Below are positions 43,591-55,100 of a stretch of DNA of 64,000 nucleotides, one piece after another. The first letter of the stretch is position 1. Each line of letters opens with the position of its first letter. The position numbers and the translations under genes were made by a program. The stretch comes from Anas platyrhynchos. Lineage: Eukaryota > Chordata > Aves > Anseriformes > Anatidae. The stretch lies in assembly GCF_047663525.1 (NCBI RefSeq), contig NC_092613.1:3187501-3251500 (forward strand). The letters run 5' to 3'. The notes under the pieces were generated by a model. It searched no databases, was not told the origin of the DNA, and saw only the letters and a program-made list of their open reading frames with translations.

Positions 43591-45767
43591 CCCTGGGTTT
43601 GCTTTTGCAGATAGCTGCAATATTTCCCTGCCTGAGAGAGAAGGGGATAAATCAAAATGACTCCCTTTCTACACTGTGGGGTGGCCTGGGGACAAGGCCC
43701 TCGTGCCAGCCAGCCACTGCTCACCCACAGTCCAGCAGTGGGAATGTGTCACCTCCCTATGTCCCAGGTCTGAGCCTCTTCCAAGTTCGTAATCAGGCAG
43801 CACACACTGCAGAGTGAGCACAGGTTCAGGCTGAGGCCTGACAGCTCAGCACAGCAGTGAACAGCCACAAGTGGGTACCGCAGGGCCTCAGACATCACCC
43901 TGAGCTGGATTTGATGGGCTCTGCACCCCTACTCCTTCATCCCTCTCTGCTCTGCCTCACTGGGGATGTCTCTGAGACTGGGGAGGAGCTGGGAGCATTT
44001 CCACCCCTGATCCCACAGATGGGACTGTGCTGGGGCCAGAGCTGTCCTCTGTGTCCCATTGTACTGGCCATTGCCCTGCAGGATGTGCTGCCCCAGAGCC
44101 TGGTCCTGGAGGGACCTGTGTGCCTCCTCCTGCCTCCGCCGTGGGCAGTGCTGCTCCTCCAGCCCTCAGTGCAGGTCCTCGCCCCAGTGCTGCACCAACA
44201 CCTCCAGACAATGCAGCGCTGGAGGTGCTCAGAAAACCTGACCTGCTCCTATGCAGCTGCCACCACAGAGGGGATGCTCACAGTTCACAGCAGCAAAGTA
44301 CCCCAATGGCATCCCCACTGCTGGCACGTCTCAGCTGGTCCCAACTCGCCTCTATTCTTTTACCTCCCTCCTTGCTCCCTGGTATCAGACCTGGGGAAGC
44401 CAAAGAAGCTACAAAAGATGCAAGAGAAGGGAAGTGAAGGGAAGCTTTTCCCACCAAGCTTGTTACTAAGCTGATATCCAGCAGCTGAAGTTATTTGGGT
44501 TTGCTGGAAAGCTCCAGTCCTTCTCCAAGGTGGCTCTCCAGACTCCCGGCACCCGCAGTGCTCTGAATGAGACATCAGCGGTGTTAGCAGGGCATTGGAA
44601 GAGGAACATATGTCTTACCAGTGTATGTGCCCCGTAATGCTGGTGTGTACTGGTTGAGCTGGTCCAGTATGCAAGATCACCTCTGTGATGCTCCTGGAGA
44701 GCCTATGGGCAGCCATGCCCACAGCGGGCTCCTTGCAGGGGCTGATGGAGGCACAGGAAGGGGATCAAAGAGGAGAAGGGGAAACAGAAGGACGATATGG
44801 GTGACTGGACAGGACAGGGAAGGACAGAGACATCCATGTCCATGGGTGCTGGCAGCCTTGGAGCCCGTTGCTTTAGCTCTTTGCAACCTCAAACCTCAGA
44901 GAGACCCCAAAGCCCACCCCAAGAAAGGAAACAGGCAAAGAGACTTGGTAAGAAGAAACTTTTAATCAGACTCCATTACAGCTCTTACAGGGTTTCTCTC
45001 GACTGCCAATGAGTCCGGCCAGCACGGCACGTATGTTAAATACACTGGCTACGAGGATACATGGGACGAGTTTCTACCAGATCTGTGCTTTTACCTGTAC
45101 AGAAGGGCTTTGCCAGCCTTGTGCTTACCCACAGGGGAAGTGGCCACAACCCGTGTGCTGCCATGTCTCTGCCCAGGCTGGGCCGTGTCCCCTGGGGCTG
45201 GCAGTGCCACCAAGGCCACCCAGCCCTGCCACCTGTGCCCCATTCCTGCTGGCGAGACCCAGGCTCAGGGGAGGACAGGGGCAGGAGTGTGGCAGCGGGA
45301 GCAGCTCCCAGGAGGAGCTGGGCTTTAATGTGAGCTGCCAGGGTCTGTGTAGGGGCAGGAGGGTAAGCCTCTCTCCTCAGTCGGGACTTCAACCCATCCT
45401 GATTCAGCCAGCATCTCCTGTCGAGGACACCATCCCCTTCCAAGCAGCAGGATCCAGGCTGGGAACCAGGCAGGGAGCAAGAGGAGGGGGCAGGAATATC
45501 GGCAGCGGTTCCCCCCTCCTGCTCTGACTGCCTGGATGAAAACTGAAAAGTGTCTGTGCTCACAACTAGCAGCTATTCCCTGTGCCTCTGAGGGGGAAAA
45601 AGAAAATAAAAGTGGTTGCCAGGGCTAAAAGTCACCAGGTTTGTCCTGATCCACAGCCCTGGGACCCCAAGAAGGTGCGTGGAGGAGAGAGCCTGCCCTG
45701 GCAGGTGGGAGAAGGCCCCACTGCAGGCTTCAAAAGTGGCCAAGAACAGCAAGAAGTGACCCCAAAC

Positions 45768-45812
45768 AAAACACATACACACACACGTACACGCGCACAC
45801 CCCCACACACAG
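45768..45812 (+). repeat. Imperfect (CA)n repeat
   Basis: CA dinucleotides with T, G and C interruptions, inside the proposed SLC6A17 3' UTR. Confidence 0.8.
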
Positions 45813-46242
45813 CATCTATGGACGAACATGCGCACGCTCACACGGCCACGACACGGATCACCTACAACTTACCCCCCCACAGACCCCTGTGCCTAACACC
45901 AAGCAAATACCACACAGAAATACAGTACTTCCACAGATAAAAAGAAAGGCTTCCTCCCCCCTCCTCCTCTCTGTGGTCCCCATGCTAGGGGACCCCTTGA
46001 GGCTGGGGAGGGGCATGGGGGGAGGGATGGCCACCCACCACGCACAAGAAATGAAAAGGTAAAAATATGTCTGATATACAGTGAGAACTGATCTGTACAG
46101 CACTGGGAATGAAAATAGGTCATGGGCCACTTTGGAATACATTTTGTCATTTAACATCATTTACAGTGACATTTACAGAATAAATATACAATAGAAATAG
46201 AGAATCTCTAGGTTATTATTCCATCTCCTCTCTCTGTATACA

Positions 46243-46267
46243 TTTTATATATATATATATAATATAG
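46243..46267 (+). repeat. (TA)n microsatellite
   Basis: About nine TA units flanked by TTT and AATATA, inside the proposed SLC6A17 3' UTR. Confidence 0.9.
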
Positions 46268-48818
46268 CTTTTTGTTACCTTCTTATTGACTTTGCCTCTT
46301 ATTGGCGCTGCAAGAAGAGGGGAGGAAAGCAAATGCTTTCCTGGCTGGTTTGGGAACAGTGATGGGAGAGATTGAGGGACGGATCCTTCCCCCCAGGGTT
46401 TGAGGAGCGTTGTGCCATGGGAACAGATGGAACCACATGTGTTGGCTGCGGGAGGTGTCCTGCCCCAGTAACTCCATGGGAGCTGCAGTGGGAATCCCCT
46501 GGGCTCAGGGGTGTGAGTCTGACTTGCATCGGAAGGTGACATTTTGCAATGATTTGGTTCATCCTTTGTTCTGCTGGTCAGGAGGAGGAAATCAGGGACA
46601 GAGGGAGAAATAAGAGATGGGAGGGAACATCTCACCTGGTGTTGGGGAGAAATGCATAGGTTTTGTGCTTCTCCCATTCAGAGGTGGTGCAGTGGGGATA
46701 TTTCTGTGTTCCTCTGTAGGGACAGGAGGAGAGAAAGACCAAAGTCACAGCGGAGAGGATGGTGAAGAGATTGGACAAGAGATGAGAGCATGGCTGATCC
46801 TGGGGATGGTGCTTCTCAGAGCTATCAGCAAAGACTGAGCTGCTTTGGTTCAATCCATGCCTCCATTTCCACCTGGAGAAATGGCTAACAAAGGTCCTGT
46901 GCTAATCTCCCAGACGGAGCCCCCAAGTCACCAGCTGAGCTCATGACAAAAAGGAGAAGGACTATAAATAAAGGATTACAACCCACAAGAGGAATGTCAC
47001 TGTGGGGGACGTTGTACACCCTAGGGTGCCAGGAGGAGTCAAGGATGTGGCAAATGGGCCAGATACTGTCTGCCTTTGACTCTCAGCCAAAAGGAGAATC
47101 AAGGTGGAAGAAAATCTATTGATAGGAAAGTGGAGGAGAGAAGGGCTCATGGACAAGCAACCATGAACTTGGCCTTCAAACTAGCTTGAAATACTACCAC
47201 ACATCATCTAAGCCTAGCAGAACTGAAGCTAAGGAGCTCCCTCAGCTTTTGAGACTGTAGCAATGTGCTGAGAGGGAGAGAGGTCATCGAGCAGGCTGCT
47301 TCTCCCCTGCACCCACCAGGAAAGGAGGAAAAGGCCACATAATACTGGTGCCCTTGACAGAAATGCTTGGCTATATATATGATTCAGGGAAAAAAACATT
47401 AGTCCCAGTGGGAAAAACTCTGAGCTGGGAGGCCCCAAACTTTCCTAGACAGCTTGGGGAGAAAAAACGTAGCATCACCTTCATCTGGTCCCCATAACAT
47501 GGATGGGCATGATAGAGGCTCCTGGGCTCTAACAGGAGCTCACCAGCCTGGATCAAGAGCTAGCAGGGACATTGGGACCCGGCACCAACTTCTGGTCATC
47601 GCAGCTCAGAAAACATGTCCTCCATCTGCTGTCCCAAAAAGCTGGTTACCCCCTTCCACAGGCTGGAGAGCCCCTGCACAGGTGCAGCAGCAAGGCAATG
47701 CAGGCACCAGCTCGATGCTCTCAGAGGTGAAGACATGTCCAGAGATAATCACTGCCCAGCTCACCTCAGATGGTGGGTGCAAGGGAGGTAAGATAGGGGG
47801 GTGGTTTCCTGAGAGCTACACCAGGACTGTGGTAGGACTGGATGCCCCACAGCTCTGCTTGTCCCACTGGGACATCTAAAGTAAGTGGCAACAGGAGACG
47901 ATCCCACGCCAGGGATTTTGGCTCAGCAGAGCATCCCACATGTCAGGAGTCATTCCAGGAGAATGCTCCTGACACCTATCACTGTAACCCTGGTTCAGAC
48001 CTCACACATGCTCACACATCCAAAATCACTCACTTCAGAGGTCCTGCTGCCTCTCAGCACAATAACTGCCCAACCACAGAGCATGCTGTCCACGTTGTCT
48101 CATGGACATGATATCTCCATGTCTCAGAACAACCCGCAGACACCATCACCATGCTGGTAGTAACAAAGCAGACACCAAGGATCCACCAGCTGCAGTCCCA
48201 CACACCACAATGACTCAGCCAGCCCCACACTGCTCCCTGCCAACCCTGGTCAAAATGTTGGGGTTATCTGTGTGTGTCCACAGCTATAAAAACTACAGGA
48301 GATACAACAACGATGGCAACAACAACAGCACCCTTTTGTGCTATGAACATCGATGGTTAATTGTGCTCGTTGGAATAAGGCCGTGGCTCCTCCCGGCTGA
48401 AGAACAACGGACAGGGAGGGCAGAGCACTGGGCTGCAGGAGGAAGCGTGCTTGGCTTTCCACCTGACACCAGGTCCTTTTTCCAACCATCAACTGTTTAG
48501 AAAGAGAGGTTCTTTGCTTCGGATTTGGGCTGCAAGAGAAGGACCCTCAGAGAGGTCCTGCATCACCACTTTTTCCTCCTCCCTTCCCTGAAGGCAAGCC
48601 CTGGAGGTCCCGCCATTCAGCCCAGGGTTGTCAGAGGAGTCCTGCCCCTCCCGCAATCCATTCTTCCTGATGTCATCTTGGAAATGGCTGCTTTGGGTTA
48701 CGATTTTAAGAGGGTTTTCTTCTTTGTCTTGTCTTTATTAATTTTCCCATTGCCTGGAAAGCCAGGATCCACTCCCCAGTGACCTCCTCTCCCGATGGGG
48801 GTGGTTGGCAGGCAACAG

Positions 48819-49187
48819 TCACAGTTCAGATTCAGGGGTGCTGGCCATTAAGTACCCACTCCCGTATCGTCCGTTGGGGGCACTGCTCATTTCCATGGGG
48901 GAGTTGCTCCCTGGACCCAGGTAGGAACGGTGTGTGGGCATGGGGGATGGGGTCTCACTGGGCACTTTGCTCAGGATGAAGCGGGTCTCATCGTTGTCTT
49001 CCAAGTTGGAGATGTCCTTCATCATCCGGCCCTTCTTGTAGGTGACCGAAAGTGTGTTGGAGCCATCCGACACTAGGTGGAACTGCCGGAGGATGAAGAC
49101 CAGAGGCAGAGGGAGGGATGCCAGGATAATTAGAGAGATAAGAATAGCCATGGCCCAGGTTGGGTAAAAAAGGAACTTCTCTGCAGC
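48819..49187 (-). CDS. SLC6A17: SLC6A17 coding exon 11
   Basis: This exon encodes residues 606-727 and the TGA stop. It starts after TCTCTTTCAG with [20 protein letters not shown], the last membrane helix. The cytosolic tail follows with [20 protein letters not shown] and ends STPESEL. The tail is highly similar to mammalian NTT4. Confidence 0.97.
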   Translation of the reverse strand, partial: AAEKFLFYPTWAMAILISLIILASLPLPLVFILRQFHLVSDGSNTLSVTYKKGRMMKDISNLEDNDETRFILSKVPSETPSPMPTHRSYLGPGSNSPMEMSSAPNGRYGSGYLMASTPESEL

Positions 49188-52100
49188 CTGAAAGAGAGAG
49201 AGAGGTCTGTGTCAAGGGATTGTTACAGCAAAGGTGATGCACATCAGGTACAATATATCCTATGTGCTAGGCAGTCCCTGCTGCCTCCTGCCAGACTTTA
49301 TCTTGAGGGGCATTACATGAAACTAGCAGAAAGAAAGTTAAAAACAGGAAAAAGCGCATGGTCCTGCACACAGAGGGTAGCTGTGGAACCGAGCCAAAAC
49401 CCAAAGGTCAAACTTCAGCCCGTGGTCAGAACTCAAGACTTGCAGTCTCAGACAGGACATCCAGCAGCAGGAGGAGAGACGAGCAGAGGAGGGAAGAGCA
49501 GGGTGGTCTGCAGCCCTCAGCTCCTCCCTGCTCAGCCCAGGCCCGGGTGGGGGCAGCAGCAGGGGCTGGGGCTGTGCTCACCTCCTCTCTGATCCAGGCG
49601 CTGTAGCCCGGGGGGCTGACTCCCAGCTGGATGATGCTGGCAGTCATGAGAACGGCCATGCAGATGGGAGAGACGTACTTCCAGGTGTAGTAGTAGAACT
49701 GATAGGGCCGGAAACCCAACATTTCTGTCAGTTCCTGCATGAACCTGCCAAGGGAAAGAGATGGAACCACATTGTTCCCACTTTCAAAAGAGAAACTTCC
49801 TCCCAGAAGACCCTGTTGTGGGTTATGCTCAAGGTAGAGCCTGAAGAGCCCAGCTGATCCAGGCGTCTCAGTGTCCTTCAAACCTGTAGCACTGGTTGGG
49901 AACCTCTCAAGGAAAAGGCTTCCTGACATAAGTCTGAGCCTCCCTCGCTCCAGCCAGCACTGGGGCAGACAAGGTGCCCTTGGGAGTGACCCGGAGCCTC
50001 AGACAAAAGCATACTAACAAGTAAGAGAGCACCATAACCAAAGTTAGATACCCGCTAGAAGGATGTGTTCTTGGGGCTGTGTTACACCTAGGGACAGGCA
50101 GAGGACTGATCCTAGACATCAGTGAACAGACATCAGACATCCCTCCTCTATAAGGTAATTGCTCTCGGGGTATTTGTTCAATCAGAGCTTGCCTCCTGGG
50201 AAAAAAAGTCCCACAGGAAAGAGCTAGAAGGTAGGTTTGGTGTTTTTTTGTTTGTTTGTTTGTTTTTTGTTTGTTTTTTTTGTTTGTTTTGTTTTGTTTT
50301 TAGCCAGGAGTTATAGCACAGATATTCTTTTCCCTGTGCAAAAGCCTTACTTCTTGGTGCCATATATCCAAGCCACAGCGATGTTCTCCAGGATCACTAC
50401 AACCGTGAGTGGCAGCGTGGCTGAGTAATCATCAAACATGGTGACAAAGTAATTCCCAGAGCGCTGCACGAAGATCAGGCCGATCACAAAGGCGAAGATG
50501 CAGCAGCCGACTGCAGGGAGCAAACAGGCACGGTCAGCAGAGCACTCAAGGGGGAAGCAAGGCCTTCCCTTGTGGAAGCAGGTGGTCCATTCCCCCTGTT
50601 AACAGGACCTGGTACACCTCCACCATATCCACGCTCTTCTGGAATGACCCCCAGAGCACTGGGGAACCTCCACCCCTTCCCCAGGAGGATGCAGAAGACC
50701 TCACCTGTGAACACTTCCTTCCGCACCTTGAAGGTGTCGATGATGGGCGTAGTGATGCCTGACATGGTCCCAATCATGCTGCCCAGCCCCAAGTTTATCA
50801 GCATCAAGAAGAACATGACAGACCAAAATGGTGAGGCCGGAAAGTGGGTCATGGCTTCCGTGAAGGCGATGAAGGCCAGCCCAGTTCCTTGCACTGACTG
50901 TTTGGGGGAGAGAGGCCAAAAGGAGAGAAGCAGCATGTCAGAGACAAAGCCTGCATGCCCCTGCAGGCCCCAGGTCTCTCTTGTCCCACTGAACAACTCC
51001 TGAAGGAAACAAAAATCCACTCCTGCACCCCAGCCTGGAAGGGATGATGTGGCTGTCAGACTCACTATGGGCAGACCATTTCTGCACCCCAGGAAAGATC
51101 CCTGTGCACTGGGAAGACCACAGGGAAAGGGAATTCCCATCCCTATGGAGGGTCTATAAAAACAGTTTCTCCAGATCCAAGTGCCAGGAGCTACCCAAAT
51201 AAAGTAGCTCCTTCCTGGGACTGGCAATGGACATGGTGATCTGCTTCTCCTGTTAGGAATGCCACCGGGTACCTTGTCGAGTTCGTCCTCCAGCAGGCAG
51301 GCATCCAAGCCCAGTTCTTTGAAGTGCCCCTCTTTCACTGTCATGATCACCCTGTACATCTCATTGTAGTCCTTGGCTGTGAGGTGGGAGAAGTTCACGT
51401 GGGGAGGGATGAGGTCGTGGCTTAGCACGTTGGTATTCAGGTAGCCCAAGATCTTCTCAGCGTTCCTAAGGGAGAGCAAAGACCAGTCACCTGGAGATGT
51501 CCCCTTCCTCCTGGGAAGGGGGACAGCGCCTGACCATGTGAGTCCTTTGCATCAGGCAGGATAAACCTGCCTGGGCCACATTGCCCAGGTCCCAGCCGTG
51601 ACATGCTGTCCAGCCTCTTAGCAATTTGCACAAGCAGATATTGCATTAGGCCACATGACAGAGGATGCAACCGGGACCCTACCAGGGGACAGGCTCTCTG
51701 CAGCCTCTGCTTAGCCACATGTTGTTGTGGCTTCTCTTCTGCTTTGTCACAGTCAGGATTTTTATGGATGCAGCTCACTGTCCAACAATAACACGAGGTG
51801 CACAAATTCACCTTCCTCCAGCTGTTTTTGGGGTACAGCACAGTAGCTCTTTAGTCACAGACAAGGAGACCCAACCATGAGTAGAAACTCAGGGAAACCC
51901 AGGTGATGCGATCAGTCACGGGCTCACCAATAATGTGCAGACTAACAGCCTGCCTCATGGCTGAACTTTAGGCTGGAGGAGCTAAATGCCCAACTCCCTC
52001 ATGGAGCTAGAAGAATGGAGCTCTCAGCTACAATAGGACATCTCTGGAGATCCAGGCCTTGACCTGGGTCAAAGTTGAGTCCACCAAAACACAACATTAC

Positions 52101-55100
52101 GCAATTCTAGATCACTTACTCCATTGCCTCAGACCCACCCCAACCGGCAGGAACACAGACTTCCCCACCCCAGAGAGACAGAAAGCAAATCCACCTACTC
52201 CACCACACATTTCTCGTTCATGATGTTGGCCTTGAAGCCCAGCACGGCAAACACAACCAGGGTGGCCAGGACAGAAGTGAAGAAGTTGATGAAGGAGACG
52301 AGCGTGGCATCGAAGTGGCAGTTGTTGTCCTGCTTGTTGTAGCTGGAGAAGGCGATGACCCCACCAAAGCCCAGGCCCAAGGCAAAGAAAACCTGCGTGG
52401 CTGCCTCCCGCCACACCTGGGGGTCCAGCATTTTGTCCAGCTTGGTGGGGACACAGAAGAAGAAAATAGGTGGTTTGGTGGTGCCATAACTCATCCTCAT
52501 GGAGCCAGAGCTAAACTAAAAGACTGCTGTGCCTGCAACCAGGGCTGGCTCTGGAGCAGCCATGGGCTGGCGTTGTGCTGCCACAATCAGGTTCTGCATT
52601 ACACACTTGTGGAGGTCCTTTTTCTCTTTCCTGCACAGGAGGACACTGAGACATGGAGAAGGGCAAGCAAAGATTTGGACCACAGACCACCTGGTATCCC
52701 AGTTCCCCCACCAAGGGAGCCACATGCATGGCAACGGGGCTGCATCCTGCCCCTGCCATTGCCCACCTCCATTGCCTGGAGTGTTTGGAACCCAGTGGCT
52801 GGGCTGGGGGTTTGGTAGCTGCCCATCCCCTGGACATCATCCCCCTTGCCCTGATGCAGGCTGGAGGCCTCCAAGCACTGTTCATCAAGAGATCACAATT
52901 AATATCTTGTAGCAGCCTCCCTGGCTCAGCTGATTCATCTACATCTCTGCTTAATTAATTAATTAGCTGGTTAATTGCATAACATTGGTGGATATTTTGC
53001 TGCCAGACAGTATCGTCTCATAGAGTACTTAAATACATCACCTAAGGGACCCCTCTTGCCCACCCTGTTTCTGGACACCTGAAGGCAACAGGAGCAATGC
53101 CAAGGCTCAAAGCAGCACTAGGATGGCAGTCTGCGAGTCCTGGCTGTATTCAGGGTGTTGCTAAAAACTCCTGGCTGATTTATTGGGACCTGTGAGGTCA
53201 GCTGGGATTGATGCTCTATTTTTTGAGGTGTGGATCATAGAGGAAAAGTGGGGTTCTGTGAAATGATGTGTGTGTGAAGGGCTGAGCACCGGGTAAAGGA
53301 GCCCTCTGCAGGCAGCTGTTACCCAGCCTCAGATGTGAGGGCAGAACACTCGCACCAGAGCACATGGGCACAGTGAGGGTGTGCTGTGGGGTACAGGGAA
53401 GTGACTGCAGCCTCTGCGGCAGCTAAACCTCCCCCCTCCAAACCAAGCTGGTGTGATCAGCCTGGAGGAGAACCTGGGCATGGGGTTCTTACCTTGGGTG
53501 TGAACATGTGCATGATCCCATCCACCGCCCCGCGCAGCAGAAGTCCCCGCACCAGGAAGCAAACCAGCACCACGTAGGGGAAGAGTGAGCTGAAATACAT
53601 CACCTGGGGCAAGAGGGATGCAGCATGGGCACAACCTCATTTACTGCCCCCCGGGCTCAGCTCCCTCCCCGTCCATCAACAGTACAGCACAAAAGGGGTG
53701 AAAAGGGGGGACATGGCCCAAGGCAGGACATTACAAATGCTGAAGCCTGGGTAGACCTGCAAAGTGCTTGGACACACTTAGGAGAGAGAAGGAAAATTTG
53801 CTGAGGCTGCAAAGGTGTCAGCACTGGCTCAGAAAATCCCTGGAACACAACTGCCAGTGTCTGGCAAGCCCTAGGGAAGGCCAGCTCTGCTTTCCCACCC
53901 CACTCTCTTCCCCAGCATCAGCCCAGGGCTGCAGGCAGAGCAGATGTGGTTGGGGCTTCACCCTCAGCAGGGGGGATGTGCTGCCCCAGCCCCACTCCTG
54001 TGCCATATTCCCATCCCACAGCTCTCAGTGCTGCAGGCAGCAGTCTCCTTGCCCTGTGCTACCTGCTAATGTGCCAGATGTTTTGCAGAGCACATCTGGA
54101 GATGAGGATGTTTGAGGGTCCTGGGGGAACCATACCCTTCTGCACCTGGCCCCACTGCTTTCACTGCCTTCCTTCATACATCAACAACTCCAGCAAGGTC
54201 TCAGCATCCCTCTCCCAAATATTCCTGCTCCTCCCAGCCCTGCTTCTGGTGTGCAGTCCCAGTGCTTCCCCCATGGAGGAAGGCTCTGCTCCTGCACCTA
54301 AGTCCTATGGGTGAAGCTGCCTTTGGGATCTGCAGGTGAAGGAGCTGCTGCCTCATTCAGATCTTCCACACCTCTTTCAGTTACAAGGCTCATGATGCTC
54401 AGAGCATCCGTTTGGATGGTCTGGACATCTGACAGCCCCCAAACACAGGGACTTGCACAGGTGCTTTGGCTGGCTTGTGGTGGCATTGCTGCAGGTGTGC
54501 TGGATGAAACCCCTCCCCTGTGACCCTCTCTGATCTCATTCTGGGCCCCCAGGAGATGTCCCCAGCTCTGGAGCAAGTGTGATCATCCCAAAGAACACAG
54601 ACACCCCAGAGCAGGGCAGGAGAGTGTGGACCTGGAGGTTTCTGCCTTCATGTCATAGGAAAAGCCTGGTCTGGAGGATGGACTGCAGATACCCACCTTC
54701 CCCGAGGACTGGATGCCTTTGATCATGGCCAAGCCAACAAGACTCCAGGCCACCAGCAGGCACAGGGTCATCTTCCAGTTGAGTCCCCCACTCTCTGAGA
54801 TGGAGTTGGAGATGTCCAGGGCCTCCCGGTACCAGAAGTAGGTGGTGGCAGAGCTCCTCTCACATTCAGCCTCCACAACTGCAAATGAACAGAGGTACCA
54901 GAGAGTGAGGAGCTGGGGGAGAGTCATCCATTGTCTTTTAGGGGATGAACATAAATTAATGTCAAAGACCTGCAGGAACTGGCTAGGGAAGGTAGGCATC
55001 CCTGGGAACTGAGGGACAGGATAACAGCGCTGATTTTTATCAGGAAGAAGGGAACAGGACATAAAGCCATTGTCATGTCAAAAACAAGATGTTAAATACA

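Larger units (their letters stand above)
40700..44940. other. Spacer between SLC6A17 and KCNC4
   Basis: No protein-coding gene is recognised. The spacer holds a second CpG island (42590-42880), a 25-base poly(A) run followed by GA units (41838-41871) and a 26-base poly(T) run (43565-43590). Open frames in the island on both strands are low-complexity Ala/Gly/Pro/Arg translations. Confidence 0.6.
44945..48818 (-). other. SLC6A17: SLC6A17 3' UTR, with ATTAAA at 44961-44966
   Basis: Non-coding sequence runs from the TGA at 48821-48819 to a proposed end after ATTAAA on the minus strand (TTTAAT on the plus strand, 44961-44966). That gives a 3' UTR of about 3.9 kb, similar to the long 3' UTR I recall for mammalian SLC6A17. 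An alternative proximal AATAAA lies at 48734-48739, only about 80 nt after the stop. An AT-rich patch at 46060-46270 holds UGUA-type and AU-rich elements. A CA-rich stretch (45768-45812) and TA repeats (46243-46267) lie inside. The distal end is inferred. Confidence 0.55.
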
